Origin: DASVUS01 sp036388675
GTDB lineage: Bacteria; Armatimonadota; Abditibacteriia; Abditibacteriales; Abditibacteriaceae
Direction: 5' to 3'
Length of the DNA stretch: 64,000 bases
Assembly (NCBI GenBank): GCA_036388675.1
Contig: DASVRI010000025.1
Location: 62,001 to 126,000 of the forward strand
The notes under the pieces are model-generated. The model was not told the DNA's origin, made no database searches, and was given only the letters and a program-made list of their open reading frames with translations. Position 1 is the first letter of the stretch; each line of letters opens with the position of its first letter. Shown piece by piece: positions 1 to 8,937 of this stretch. Both the position numbers and the translations under genes were made by a program.

Positions 1-1
1 T

Positions 2-385
2 ACGACGCGCATCGAAGCCGACATCATGTTGCCGTCGGATGTGCAGGTCGATTTATATTTGCTCATTACCGGCGTGCCGCACGTCGTCCAACTGAGCGGC
101 CCGCCTGTTGGAAGTGACAATTTGCGCTCTCTTGGCGCTTTCGAGAAAAAGCCTGTGGCCGCGCCGTCCGGCATAGCGCCGTCCGGAACCACGGGCAACT
201 GGCAGCACATCTCGTTCGATTTGGGACCGGCGCTGCAGAAACTCTACCCCGATGCGAAGAATTGGAGCATCAACGAACTCAGCATCGGCGCGCTGCACGG
301 CGACCGCTACCGTTGGCTCGGCTTCGGCGGCAATGCGCTGGGCGCAACTTATCAACTGCACAACGTGCGGATGACCAACGGTTAA
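2..385 (+). CDS. C-terminal part of an unrecognised protein, 5' end outside window
   Basis: The frame is open from base 2 without a stop, so this is the end of a gene that starts upstream; the first internal ATG is at 26. The visible 127 residues are rich in beta-strand-like segments and contain the stretch GNWQHISFDLG, followed by a section that ends HNVRMTNG. That pattern resembles galactose-binding or jelly-roll domains at the ends of secreted polysaccharide-acting proteins, but I do not recognise a family. The TAA stop is at 383-385. The next gene is convergent, with 43 bp between them. Function unknown; the beta-sandwich idea is inference. Confidence 0.6.
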   Translation, partial: TTRIEADIMLPSDVQVDLYLLITGVPHVVQLSGPPVGSDNLRSLGAFEKKPVAAPSGIAPSGTTGNWQHISFDLGPALQKLYPDAKNWSINELSIGALHGDRYRWLGFGGNALGATYQLHNVRMTNG

Positions 386-428
386 TTCGTTATCAAATTG
401 CAGCACGCATCCTAGCTGCGCGCATGTT

Positions 429-800
429 TTAGGGCAGTTTGAAGTGCGGGTTCTCGATGATGCCGAAGATGTTGCCGAAGGGATCGAGAACCGTAGCGAC
501 GAGAATGCCTTCTCCAACGTTCATAACAGGGGCGTGTTCCTGCGCGCCCAGTTTCAACAAGCGCTCGTAGACCACGTGTGCATTGGCTACGCCCCAGCAA
601 GTAAAAACGCCTCCTGCGCCGCGGTTGCCGCTCTCGCCACCGGGGTTGAGCATTAATCCCAGTTCGTAGCCGCCGACGTTGAAGCCGACGTAACCCGGTT
701 CGTCGAAGTATGGTTGCGCATCTAGAACCTGGGCATACCACGCTTTCGCTTTGTTCATGTCACTGACGGTGTAGATCGCTGTTCTTAAGCCTTGAAGCAC
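429..800 (-). CDS. VOC family (glyoxalase/bleomycin-resistance fold) protein
   Basis: The 123-residue product is a single vicinal-oxygen-chelate domain. It starts LRTAIYTVSDMNKAKAWYAQVL, the usual first beta-alpha unit, and ends with DPFGNIFGIIENPHF, the usual last strands in which the metal-ligand glutamate falls (GIIENP). The size matches single-domain VOC proteins, which dimerise to form the active site. The family includes dioxygenases, lyases and antibiotic-binding proteins, and the substrate cannot be read from sequence. It stands alone, convergent with the upstream partial gene and divergent from the DUF485-ActP operon. Confidence 0.85.
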   Translation of the reverse strand: MLQGLRTAIYTVSDMNKAKAWYAQVLDAQPYFDEPGYVGFNVGGYELGLMLNPGGESGNRGAGGVFTCWGVANAHVVYERLLKLGAQEHAPVMNVGEGILVATVLDPFGNIFGIIENPHFKLP

Positions 801-948
801 AAATCCCTCCGCACAAACTTTCGATTGCCTCGATTATAGCGCAGCATGCCTGCAAGCTACTAACTGTTATAGATTCTGTTTCTAACAGCGCAATTATGCT
901 AACATCAATGCCATTCCCGCCGCACCAACCTTCATTCAAGGAGCAAGT

Positions 949-1278
949 GTGACTAACCCCGCCGACTCTCGCCCCATCGACGTGCATGCTGTGTTGGAAG
1001 ACCCCGACTTCAGAGAACTGGTTCGCAGCAAAAACCGCATCTCGTTCTGGCTTTCCGCAGCGACAATGCTGACCTTTTACGGCTTTGTCCTGCTCCTCGC
1101 CTGGAACAGCGATTTCCTGGCGCAGAAATGGTCGGGCAGTATCAACCGTGGCATCCCTCTGGGCATCGGTGTGATCATCGTGAGTTGGATTCTGACCGGC
1201 GTTTACGTCCGCTGGGCCAACACCCGCTACGATGCGCTGGTTGAACGCGTCAAGGCCAAAATACGGAGTGCTCAATGA
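949..1278 (+). CDS. DUF485 inner-membrane protein (YjcH type)
   Basis: This 109-residue protein has two hydrophobic segments (about residues 33-51 and 68-87) joined by a short loop, and the sequence VLEDPDFRELVRSKNRISFWL typical of DUF485 (YjcH) proteins. The start is GTG at 949, with AAGGAG a few bases upstream; no ATG fits. In many bacteria this gene lies directly before the acetate symporter gene actP, and here the two overlap by 4 bp (ATGA), which implies translational coupling. An imperfect inverted repeat (CTGTTA...TAACAG, about 865-889) lies upstream and could be an operator; that is speculative. Confidence 0.9.
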   Translation: MTNPADSRPIDVHAVLEDPDFRELVRSKNRISFWLSAATMLTFYGFVLLLAWNSDFLAQKWSGSINRGIPLGIGVIIVSWILTGVYVRWANTRYDALVERVKAKIRSAQ

Positions 1279-2831
1279 ACACAGCCTCCACCATCATCGG
1301 CCAGCGCAATAACCTGGCGATTGCCTTTTTCTTCATTTTTGTCTTTGTCACGCTTTGCATCACTTACTGGGCCGCCAAGAAAACCAAAACCAGCAGCGAA
1401 TTCTACGCCGCCGACCGCAGCATTTCCGGCTTTCAAAATGGGCTTGCCCTGGCCGGCGATTTCATGAGCGCGGCCTCGTTTTTGGGCATCGCCGGTTATG
1501 TGGCGACCGGCGGCTACGACGGCCTCATCTATTCGGTAGGCTATCTGGTGGGCTGGCCCATCGTGATGTTTCTTATTGCTGAGCCGCTGCGCAACCTGGG
1601 CAAATATACCTTTGCCGATGTCGTGGCTTACCGGCTTCACGTGCGTCCCATCCGCACGGCGGCGGCGGTCTCTTCGATTGTCACCGTGCTGCTTTATCTC
1701 ATCGCACAGATGGTGGGTGCGGGCGGGCTCATCAAGCTGATGTTTGGCCTGAGTTACGCCTCAGCGCTTTTTATCGTCGGCGCGCTGATGATTTTGTATG
1801 TGCTGTTTGGCGGCATGTTGGCCACGACGTGGGTGCAAATCATTAAAGCCGTGTTGCTGCTAGGCGGCGCGACGCTGCTGGTGGTGCTCATTTTGTCGCG
1901 CTTCCACTGGAATTATGGAGAGTTGTTTGATGCGGCCTCGGCGCGCTACGGCGAAGCGTTCACGCGTCCGACCGTCAGTGCCAAAGTCGCGACCAGCCCG
2001 CTCGATTTGCTGTCGCTGGCAATTGGCCTCATGTTCGGCACGGCAGGTTTGCCCCACATCCTGATGCGCTTTTACACCGTGCCCGATGCCAAACAAGCGC
2101 GCAAATCGGTGTTTGTGGCGACGGGTTTCATCGGATACTTTTACATTCTGACTTTTACCATCGGCTTCGGCGCGGCGGTTCTGGTCGGCAAGGAACTGAT
2201 TAGCAGCGTGGGCAAAGGCGGCAACATGGCGGCGATGCTGCTGGCCGAGCGTCTTGGCGGTGGGCCTTTGCTGGGCTTTTTGGCTGCTGTTGCATTTGCC
2301 ACTATTCTGGCGGTTGTCGCTGGTTTAACTCTGGCCGGAGCATCTGCTATTTCGCACGACTTGTATGCGGGCGTCATCAAGCGCGGCCAGACCAACGAAG
2401 CCGATGAAGTGCGCGTCGCCAAAACTGCGACTGTTGTTCTGGGAGTACTCGCTATTTTGCTGGGTCTCTTATTCGAGAAGCAGAACGTGGCCTTTCTGGT
2501 TGGGCTGGCCTTCGCGGTGGCCGCCAGCGCCAACTTCCCGGCGTTGGTGCTTTCGGTGTTCTGGCGCAAACTCTCAACAGCGGGTGCAGTGGCCAGCATC
2601 GTCACGGGGTTGGTTGTGGCCGTTGTCTTGATTCTGCTCAGCCCAACCGTATGGCGCGACATCTTCGGCCAGCAAGATGCGATTTTCCCGTGGCTCAACC
2701 CAACCTTGATTTCGATGCCGTGCGCCTTTGCTGCGGGCATCATTGTCTCGACGCTCAAGCCGGATGCTGAAGCCGAGGCGAAGTTTGAATCGCAGAAGTT
2801 GCGCACCTATCTTGGCGTGGGTGCTGAGTAG
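1275..2831 (+). CDS. actP: Sodium:acetate (cation/solute) symporter ActP
   Basis: A 518-residue polytopic membrane protein of the sodium:solute symporter family with about 13 hydrophobic segments. It matches ActP in the N-terminal region (SSEFYAADRSISGFQNGLALAGDFMSAASFLGIAGYV), in GTAGLPHILMRFYTVPD and in the region GASAISHDLYAGV. ActP imports acetate and some other short monocarboxylates with sodium across the cytoplasmic membrane. It is co-translated with the preceding DUF485 gene, the usual arrangement. A GAGTACTC copy lies inside the gene at 2443. The true substrate could be another small carboxylate. Confidence 0.9.
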   Translation: MNTASTIIGQRNNLAIAFFFIFVFVTLCITYWAAKKTKTSSEFYAADRSISGFQNGLALAGDFMSAASFLGIAGYVATGGYDGLIYSVGYLVGWPIVMFLIAEPLRNLGKYTFADVVAYRLHVRPIRTAAAVSSIVTVLLYLIAQMVGAGGLIKLMFGLSYASALFIVGALMILYVLFGGMLATTWVQIIKAVLLLGGATLLVVLILSRFHWNYGELFDAASARYGEAFTRPTVSAKVATSPLDLLSLAIGLMFGTAGLPHILMRFYTVPDAKQARKSVFVATGFIGYFYILTFTIGFGAAVLVGKELISSVGKGGNMAAMLLAERLGGGPLLGFLAAVAFATILAVVAGLTLAGASAISHDLYAGVIKRGQTNEADEVRVAKTATVVLGVLAILLGLLFEKQNVAFLVGLAFAVAASANFPALVLSVFWRKLSTAGAVASIVTGLVVAVVLILLSPTVWRDIFGQQDAIFPWLNPTLISMPCAFAAGIIVSTLKPDAEAEAKFESQKLRTYLGVGAE

Positions 2832-2921
2832 GGCAACGGTAACAAATGAGTAATGAGTGCGGCGCAAGACGAGTACTCGGATCGCGCATTATCAAACGAT
2901 GTGCCAGATGAAGTGTGGGCA

Positions 2922-2963
2922 AACGAAAAGGAGAAGCTAACATGTTAGCTTCTCCTTTTCGTT
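2922..2963. terminator. 42-bp perfect palindrome between convergent genes
   Basis: The 20-bp arms (2922-2941 and 2944-2963) are exact reverse complements around an AT centre. The hairpin lies between the ends of actP and the AhpD-like gene and carries A and T runs on its sides, so it can serve as a bidirectional intrinsic terminator. Confidence 0.8.
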
Positions 2964-2979
2964 GCCTGACGCCCGTTAA

Positions 2980-4401
2980 TCACTTGCGCCAATCGGACTT
3001 GTACACTTCGCGGTAGGTTTGCACGGCCTCATCCTCCGAGGGTAAACGCAAGCCATCGGTGAAGCGGTTCATGAAGTTGAAAGCGCAGGTTTGCAGCAGC
3101 ACTTCCAGTGCGCCCTGGCGTCCGAACTCAGCTTCAAGGACACGATAATCGGCGTTGCTCACCGAAGCCGCGTCGCGTGTCAGCTTGCGGGCGAACTGCA
3201 CCGCGGTCAGCTCGCGTGCTGTAAGAGCCGAATCGTCTTTCTTCATCGCGACCAGCTTCTCCATATCGACACCAGAGCGGCGCAATCCCTGCACTTGATG
3301 CAAGGTGCAGTAACGGCAGCCATTGACCATCGAGACAGCGAATGAAACTTGGAGCAACAGCGGACGATCGAGTGTGGCACTCTGGCGCACGGCCGCCCAG
3401 TAGCCAAACCAGGCCGACGAAAAATCCGGCACGCGCGACATAGCCCGCTGCGAATTGGCGATTTTGATTCCCAAACCATTGTTCGTCTTTGGTTCGGTGG
3501 CCTTTTCGTTACTCGTGTTTGTGACTGTGGCCGGAGCAGGCGATACAGCGGGCGCTGGTGGCGAGGCAACGGTGCCGAAAACGCGGAACTCTTCGTCGCT
3601 GATGAGCGCCACACGTGCCTGCGGTGCCTGATAAGTACTCGCTAAGGCAGTCGCCCCCGCAACAGGTTGCGTTATCCACGGCTCCAGCGGCAGTTGCAGC
3701 CCCTGGCACAAGCGATTGAAGTAGTTGAAAAATGACACCATCATGGTGAGATCAACCAGTTGCGAATCGTTGTAAAAGCGGCGCACCTCCGCGAAATCGG
3801 CATCGCTGACGCCATGGATATCACGTGTCAGTTGTTCCGCGTAGCGCAACGCGAGGCGCATCGGCGGGCTGAGTTTCGATGTTGCATTGTTTTGCAATGC
3901 GCTAATCAGCGCCGGCCCGCCGGACTGCGCGCGCAGCAAACGCCGCAAATGGGCCGCAACATATTCGTTGTTATGAATAGCGGCAATGCGCAGTCCCATC
4001 GCCATTCGAGTTTGAGGTGGCAGCGTGCCGCCATACAGCGCCGTTTTGACTAGATGCGCCAATGGCCCCGTAGCGTCCGGCATTGTGGAGGCTATCGCAC
4101 GCAGGTAATTGGGAATATGGCCCGTCGCAGCAGGTTCGAGTAAATCCGCGTTTTTTAACTGTTGCAACGCAGCCGATTCAAGTGACGCCAATTCCAGCCG
4201 GCTAACCTGGCTAATAACGTGTTGCGCTTGTTGAGCTGGCTTAGTGCTTTGCCCGGTGCGTGCTGTACGAACCATGTCCTTTTTCTGCACTGCGCCCTGC
4301 GACACACCCTGCGCCTGCGCTGCGCTTACAGCCATTATTAGAATGATGGCCAGGGCCGCTCCGTTGACCACACACAGCGCCCACGCGCTTAATCTTCGCA
4401 T
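2980..4401 (-). CDS. Secreted protein with two AhpD/carboxymuconolactone-decarboxylase-like domains
   Basis: With the ATG at 4401 the product is 473 residues, starting MRRLSAWALC with a hydrophobic core and an AQA-QG signal-peptidase-like site. Two AhpD/CMD-like helical domains follow. The first lacks the cysteine pair; the second has NGCRYCTLHQ, a CxxC with a nearby His as in alkylhydroperoxidase AhpD. Each domain ends in a similar helix (SFFNYFNRLCQGLQLPLE and AFNFMNRFTDGLRLPSE), so an internal duplication is likely, with one half losing its active site. A TTG start at 4428 is possible, but GAGGAG sits upstream of the ATG, with GAGTACTC between the two. The gene's 5' end overlaps the 3' end of the upstream prepilin gene by 23 bp. 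Confidence 0.82.
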   Translation of the reverse strand: MRRLSAWALCVVNGAALAIILIMAVSAAQAQGVSQGAVQKKDMVRTARTGQSTKPAQQAQHVISQVSRLELASLESAALQQLKNADLLEPAATGHIPNYLRAIASTMPDATGPLAHLVKTALYGGTLPPQTRMAMGLRIAAIHNNEYVAAHLRRLLRAQSGGPALISALQNNATSKLSPPMRLALRYAEQLTRDIHGVSDADFAEVRRFYNDSQLVDLTMMVSFFNYFNRLCQGLQLPLEPWITQPVAGATALASTYQAPQARVALISDEEFRVFGTVASPPAPAVSPAPATVTNTSNEKATEPKTNNGLGIKIANSQRAMSRVPDFSSAWFGYWAAVRQSATLDRPLLLQVSFAVSMVNGCRYCTLHQVQGLRRSGVDMEKLVAMKKDDSALTARELTAVQFARKLTRDAASVSNADYRVLEAEFGRQGALEVLLQTCAFNFMNRFTDGLRLPSEDEAVQTYREVYKSDWRK

Positions 4402-4424
4402 AATCGAGTACTCCTCAAAACTTC

Positions 4425-5222
4425 TCAAAATTTCGTAAATAAGGTCAGGCCGTTTCTGGCAGTGGCGGTATCGTCGTCCAGGGGCAAGTTCGTCGGCTGG
4501 CCAGAATTAAGCTCCGGCGGCGCGCCGAACATTGCGTATGAGATGCGGTCACGACGCAAAAATTTGACGTGTCCATCGCAAAACAACAGGTTTGAGCCGT
4601 CGAAGTGAGCTTTGGCGTAGTAGGCGTGCGAAAAGGTAGTGGCCTGAGCCGGGCTGCTGCCAGCAACGCGCAAGGGCCGGGTTTGCGCCACGCGATTGAA
4701 GTTGCGGTTTTCGTGCAGGTAGATAAGATTCGCCGGTTCTTCAATCGCGGCCAAGGCTTGCGAGTCGGTGATGCCGTTCATTAAATAGTTGGTGTTGCCG
4801 CCACCCGGAACGTTGACTTCGGTTGTCGGGCCGGCAGGGCCATCTGAAGAGCGTGGCTTCGCCGAAGGACAGACGTAAACCTGAAGATTCTTGACATACG
4901 GGAAGATGGAACACGCCCAGTTGCGATAAGTGTTCGGGTCGCCTGCAACAGGTGGTTGCATCCAGCCCAGTGGCTGGTCGTAGCCGCCGAAAGGCACTTC
5001 ATTGCCGGGCAGCTTCTCGTCGTAGTCCTGCGTGTACTGCATCACGCCTAGTCCGAGTTGCTTAAGATTGGACATGCAACTCGCGCGACGGGCGTTTTCT
5101 CGTGCTCTGGCGAAGACCGGGAATAGAATGGCAGCGAGTATTGCTATTATGGCAATGACGACAAGCAATTCGATGAGCGTAAAACCGCCGCGAGTGCGAC
5201 CTTTCTTCAGTCCGACAAACAT
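4425..5222 (-). CDS. DUF1559 protein with type IV prepilin-type N-terminal motif
   Basis: From the ATG at 5222 (GGAGGA 8 bases upstream) the product is 265 residues. It begins MFVGLKKGRTRGGFTLIELLVV, a class III prepilin signal with G, then F, and Glu at position 5 of the mature protein, followed by the hydrophobic pilin helix. RRASCMSNLKQLGLGVMQYTQDY and the C-terminal FCDGHVKFL are standard DUF1559 features. Such proteins are abundant in Planctomycetes and Armatimonadota and are presumed pseudopilins of a type II/IV secretion-like assembly. No pilus assembly genes are nearby, so processing must occur through proteins encoded elsewhere. The open frame continues upstream to 5441, but that part shows no protein-like character. 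Confidence 0.9.
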   Translation of the reverse strand: MFVGLKKGRTRGGFTLIELLVVIAIIAILAAILFPVFARARENARRASCMSNLKQLGLGVMQYTQDYDEKLPGNEVPFGGYDQPLGWMQPPVAGDPNTYRNWACSIFPYVKNLQVYVCPSAKPRSSDGPAGPTTEVNVPGGGNTNYLMNGITDSQALAAIEEPANLIYLHENRNFNRVAQTRPLRVAGSSPAQATTFSHAYYAKAHFDGSNLLFCDGHVKFLRRDRISYAMFGAPPELNSGQPTNLPLDDDTATARNGLTLFTKF

Positions 5223-5778
5223 GATGCTTCCTCCAAAATAGAAAACATTGACATTCCGGCCTGTAGCCGGTGAGTGACCGTTCGAGCGATCCCACATCGC
5301 AAACTCATTATGAGGCGATGTGCGTTCCCGACCTGGAACTGTTGCCCCAAAGCCGGTGTAGCCGAGGTTGATATAAACCCAAGCCAGGTTACAGCGAGAC
5401 GATAAAAGTTGGGAAGAGGTTGAAGCCGGGAAACTCACCACATGTGTTGGCGCAATCCGGGTACTCGTCAGCCGCAGGAATTACTCTGTGCAAGGCCTGT
5501 CCGGTCGAGAACTGGTTTGTTGCGGTGCGCCAAAGAGCCGATCGCGTGAAGTGCGCGAACTGCCTCTTACACAAATTGGATGAACGGTTTAACCTTCCAG
5601 GCTAGGGAAAAGCAGCGCAAGAATGGCTGTTATGTGAGCCTGGTGAACTACACTCTTGCGAGGTAGCAGTCGGACAATGAGCGATAATCGCTTTAAAAAA
5701 GAATTTCTAGCAATGAAGCTTTAGATATTATACCCGCTCGTGTAGTTTTAAAACATAAGATGGTTCATTATGACTTGC
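5223..5778. other. Non-coding stretch upstream of the prepilin gene
   Basis: About 550 bases without a convincing gene; the short open frames here lack ribosome sites and family features. The part from 5690 to 5770 is AT-rich. A one-mismatch copy of the dispersed palindrome is at 5459. The prepilin promoter and leader should lie here, but no clear -35/-10 pair was recognised. Confidence 0.6.
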
Positions 5779-6384
5779 TTATGGCCGCTCGCCATAGCGC
5801 TCGCGCCACTGGCGGCGTAGTTTGGGCTCCCATTTGAGACGCGGCTTTCCCTGAATGCGACGCTCTCGCAAGTATTGGCGAACCTGGCCGCGCAACTGCA
5901 CTTTCATCGGCAGCAACGCGTAGATCGCGTGAATGTGCTCGTTGCCTTTCCACTTACCACCGCTGCGGTAGAACGCGGCGAAACCCTGTTGCGCCAGCGC
6001 TTCAAGAAAGCGCTTGATGCGTGCCTCGTCTAAATCCCAGGTGCCGAGATCGACCGCCGCCGAGTACTCGATGCGCTGGCCACGCAGCATAGCAACGCCA
6101 TCGCGCTTGTGATAACCCACCGAACGCGGATGATCGCCCAGGGTTTGTCCGATGCGCCACGGGTGAATGCCCGCGTTATTGCAAGCACGCATGAAAGCCT
6201 CGAACGCGATGGGATGCATTCCAGGTGGACGCTCCATGCGCAATGGAGCAACCGAAAAAGAAGTTGGTAGTTGTGGCAGTGCGATGCGCGTTCCCGGCTG
6301 TGCCCAACGGAACAAGGCCACGCCAAGGCCAATTGCCACAGCGGCGCACAGCATGAACAGGGCTAAATCTCGCAGTCGGCTCAT
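5779..6384 (-). CDS. Membrane-anchored protein, possible M15-like DD-peptidase fold
   Basis: The 201-residue product has an N-terminal membrane anchor (residues 6-27) and a soluble domain. The domain contains SVGYHKRDG, then YSAAVDL, then GNEHIHAIYA. The H...D...HxH spacing resembles the zinc site of M15/VanY-type D-Ala-D-Ala carboxypeptidases, and the C-terminal tail is strongly basic. If correct, it would act on peptidoglycan outside the membrane. The assignment rests only on the motif pattern. A GAGTACTC copy lies inside at 6062 and encodes EYS. The gene is on the same strand as the two small membrane protein genes upstream. Confidence 0.6.
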   Translation of the reverse strand: MSRLRDLALFMLCAAVAIGLGVALFRWAQPGTRIALPQLPTSFSVAPLRMERPPGMHPIAFEAFMRACNNAGIHPWRIGQTLGDHPRSVGYHKRDGVAMLRGQRIEYSAAVDLGTWDLDEARIKRFLEALAQQGFAAFYRSGGKWKGNEHIHAIYALLPMKVQLRGQVRQYLRERRIQGKPRLKWEPKLRRQWRERYGERP

Positions 6385-6434
6385 GGAGATTCTGACGCTT
6401 TTATTTGCGTGTGGGAACGCTTATTTGTGAGTAC

Positions 6435-6848
6435 TCAGGCATGTGTCATGCGTGCTTTGAAGAAAATCCAGATTGCTGCGATGACGACACCGATCAGCAA
6501 TGCCATCAGACCGAGGCCAATAATCATAATGCCTCCCGAGCCAACACCGGAGTTGCGGCTGTCGCTATAATCAATGCCGCCGCACAGACGAATGACCACG
6601 CAAAACAAACCGACAGCGCTCGCAAGCCCGATACGCGACAGCATCCACCACGGGCTGCTCGTTGTCCACGCCAGAGGCACAAACGACACGAGTACTCCGC
6701 CCAACGAAAACAGCCACAACAGCGATTCAAGGCGCGCGCTGCCGGCCTCCGTCGGCGGTCGGTTCTGCGCGACAAGCAGCGAAACCGCTACGAAGAGCAA
6801 TGCCCAAATCAGCTCCGGACCGAGAATGTAAGTGCTGTAGCGATTCAT
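6435..6848 (-). CDS. Small polytopic membrane protein, unknown function
   Basis: Starting at the ATG at 6848 gives 137 residues with about four hydrophobic segments and a short glycine/serine loop (YSDSRNSGVGSGG). I recognise no family. It starts 10 bp after the end of the DUF3592 gene on the same strand, so the two are probably co-transcribed. Two GAGTACTC copies (6690, and 6946 in its neighbour) are in this cluster, with another at 6429 just past its stop. The longer open frame reaching 6926 overlaps the neighbour's end and is less likely. Confidence 0.7.
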   Translation of the reverse strand: MNRYSTYILGPELIWALLFVAVSLLVAQNRPPTEAGSARLESLLWLFSLGGVLVSFVPLAWTTSSPWWMLSRIGLASAVGLFCVVIRLCGGIDYSDSRNSGVGSGGIMIIGLGLMALLIGVVIAAIWIFFKARMTHA

Positions 6849-6858
6849 AGAATAGTTT

Positions 6859-7320
6859 CTATCGCACCGATTGCAACATCTCGCGCAGAATGCCCAGCGG
6901 AAACACGACCAGCGCCGCAAGGCCAAGCAGCATCAAGCCGATTCCGAGTACTCCGCGCACCTGCCAGCCCCAGCGCGGCCCAGCCTGCGCCATTTCGACG
7001 TGACCGGGCAAATAGGTAATCGCCAATGTGCCGCCTTCGCGCAACTGCCGCCACAATTTTGACGGCACTTTGATTTCAGTTTCGTGTGCCTGGCCGTTTG
7101 CATCTTGAAAAGCGCAGCGCACATAGTAGTTTTCCAGTCCACCCCACGAGCGATCTGCGGCCTTACGAAACTTTTTCTGCACCGTCGCATGCGTTGAAAT
7201 TCCGGTGCTGCGCAGTTCGCGTCCGTTGCTCCACAAGCGCCAGCCAATGTACAGAAACAACGCGCCGAAGAACAAACCGCCACAGGCAATGAGCAAAAGC
7301 AGAGGTTTGGAATTGGCCAT
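6859..7320 (-). CDS. DUF3592-like membrane protein
   Basis: This 153-residue protein has an N-terminal transmembrane helix (about 6-27), a soluble beta-rich middle (THATVQKKF...ENYYVRCAFQDANGQAHETEIKVPSKLWRQLREGGTLAITYLPGHVE) and a C-terminal hydrophobic hairpin. The middle resembles DUF3592 proteins, whose consensus has a residue-conversion-like beta fold ending in a V-x-Y-x-P segment; here that is ITYLPGHVE. Function unknown. It is probably the first gene of a pair with the small membrane protein downstream. Confidence 0.72.
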   Translation of the reverse strand: MANSKPLLLLIACGGLFFGALFLYIGWRLWSNGRELRSTGISTHATVQKKFRKAADRSWGGLENYYVRCAFQDANGQAHETEIKVPSKLWRQLREGGTLAITYLPGHVEMAQAGPRWGWQVRGVLGIGLMLLGLAALVVFPLGILREMLQSVR

Positions 7321-7479
7321 GAATGCACCATTTTACCGGATTTTGGACAACTCACCAGGTGTCGGGGCGAAATTACAACGGGCGCGAAGCGACGGCGCCG
7401 CGCTTGCAGCGCTCTTGCAGGGCTGTGCGAGGCCATGCGAGTACTCAAGCGCGGCGCCGTTTCGGTACTTACGCTGGCT

Positions 7480-8526
7480 TTAGGACTTCTTGTCGCCCAG
7501 TACCTCTTCAATGCGGGCAATCTCTTGTTCGTTGAAGGTGGTGTTTTGCGCGGCGGCCAGGTTTTGCTTGATTTGTTCGGGGCGACTGGCACCGATGAGC
7601 GCGGATGTCACGGCTGTATCGCGCAGCACCCACGACAGCGACATCTGCGCCAAGTTTTGCTTGCGCTTTTTTGCGATTTCATTCAGAGCGCGCACTTTCT
7701 CAACTGTTTTGGCATTCACCGAATCGCGCGACAAAGCGCCCGCTGCGCTGGCGGCACGCGAATCGTCGGGCACATCGCCGCTCAGATATTTGTCGGTCAG
7801 AAGTCCTTGTTGCAGCGGGCAAAACGCGATGACACCCATACCTTCAGCACGCGTGGCTGGCAGCAAACCGTTCTCAATGCCGCGATTGAGCAAACTGTAA
7901 CTTGGCTGATGAATGATCGGCTTGATGAAGCCGTGCTTTTCGCAGATCTCAATCGCGTCGCGTGTGCGTTGTCCGCTGTAGCTCGAAATCCCGGCATACA
8001 GCGCCTTGCCGCTGCGCACAGCCGTATCGAGCGCGCCCATGCTTTCTTCGAGCGGCGTCTCGGAATCGGGGCGGTGATGGTAGAAAATATCGACGTAATC
8101 GAGCCCCAGCCGCTGCAACGATTGATCGAGTGAGGCCAGCAGGTATTTGCGACTGCCGCCATCACCATACGGCCCCGGCCACATGCCGTAACCGGCCTTG
8201 CTGCTGATGATAAGTTCATCGCGCAGCCCGCCGAAATCTTCGCGCAAAATGCGCCCGACGCGCTCTTCGGCAGCACCCGGCGGCGGGCCATAGTTGTTGG
8301 CCAGGTCAAAATGATTTATGCCGCCATCTAATGCCGTAAACAGCATCTGGCGGCAGTTCTCGTGGAAGTCAGCTTCGTCTTTCAACTGGTTGGAAGCCGT
8401 TCCCGCTGCGCCGAAGTTGTGCCAGCATCCCAGCGAAATCGCCGGCAGTTTCAAGCCACTCGTGCCACAACGCCGATACTGCATCGCGTCGTAACGGTTT
8501 CTGTCGGGTGAATAAGAATCGTTCAT
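7480..8526 (-). CDS. yghZ: Aldo/keto reductase, YghZ (L-glyceraldehyde 3-phosphate reductase) type
   Basis: The product is 348 residues from the ATG at 8526 (a GTG lies two codons earlier). Long stretches match E. coli YghZ: LPAISLGCWHNFG, INHFDLANNYGPPPGAAEERVGR, MWPGPYGDGGSRKYLLASLDQSLQRLGLDYVDIFY, IIHQPSYSLLNR and TSALIGASRPEQIKQN. The aldo/keto reductase tetrad is present: D and Y in DLANNYGP, K in SSKAGYG and H in YHHRPD. YghZ reduces L-glyceraldehyde 3-phosphate and methylglyoxal with NADPH. An insertion of about 15 residues follows the first strand (TASNQLKDEADFHE). Downstream is non-coding; the upstream end abuts the first REP-type element. Confidence 0.92.
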   Translation of the reverse strand: MNDSYSPDRNRYDAMQYRRCGTSGLKLPAISLGCWHNFGAAGTASNQLKDEADFHENCRQMLFTALDGGINHFDLANNYGPPPGAAEERVGRILREDFGGLRDELIISSKAGYGMWPGPYGDGGSRKYLLASLDQSLQRLGLDYVDIFYHHRPDSETPLEESMGALDTAVRSGKALYAGISSYSGQRTRDAIEICEKHGFIKPIIHQPSYSLLNRGIENGLLPATRAEGMGVIAFCPLQQGLLTDKYLSGDVPDDSRAASAAGALSRDSVNAKTVEKVRALNEIAKKRKQNLAQMSLSWVLRDTAVTSALIGASRPEQIKQNLAAAQNTTFNEQEIARIEEVLGDKKS

Positions 8527-8554
8527 GACCACCAGTGTAACGATGTTTCATCCC

Positions 8555-8697
8555 GTAGGGGCGCACGGCGTGCGCCCTGAATGTATGACCCACCATATTC
8601 CCGGGTTAGAACATTCGAGCACCGCGTGCGCATAAACGCATGAAGTAAATGCGGTCATAATCACCGCAATGCAGGGCGCACGCCGTGCGCCCCTACG
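8555..8697. repeat. REP/BIME-type element, copy 1
   Basis: Two near-palindromic GGGGCGCACGGCGTGCGCCC units face each other, at 8557-8577 and 8673-8694, with about 95 bp between them. The spacer includes TGAATGTATGACC and GCGGTCATAATCACCGC. The same arrangement recurs at 8938-9087, and a partly decayed version at 9599-9686. The elements flank a RAYT transposase gene, which is the known partner of REP sequences. Confidence 0.88.
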
Positions 8698-8923
8698 AGC
8701 TTGGTTCGTTGAATGGCGGCAGTTCACCGATCAGACGCTGCGTTTCGAGTGAAACTGTCGCGACTTTTCCGATGAGGTCGAGAATGAACTTCGGCTCATC
8801 TTTACGATTCGGGTCGGAAACCAGACCCGAGCGCGCGTCCTCTTTGTCGCGGTAACTTTCCGACTTTAGCAACTGCAAATTGGCATGATAAGCGGCAATC
8901 GCCGGATGATTTTGAAATGACAT
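8693..8923 (-). CDS. Small hypothetical protein lying between two REP-type elements
   Basis: A 76-residue open frame that starts MSFQNHPAIAAYHANLQLLKSESYRD and ends GELPPFNEPSS. It is amphipathic and probably helical, with no signal or membrane segment. No family is recognised. Its TAG stop is supplied by the CTACG end of REP element 1, so the frame may be truncated or extended by the insertion, or the element may simply have inserted next to the stop. Codon usage looks like real protein, and ATG is preceded by only a weak ribosome site. Confidence 0.5.
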   Translation of the reverse strand: MSFQNHPAIAAYHANLQLLKSESYRDKEDARSGLVSDPNRKDEPKFILDLIGKVATVSLETQRLIGELPPFNEPSS

Positions 8924-8937
8924 AATAGAATTCTAAC

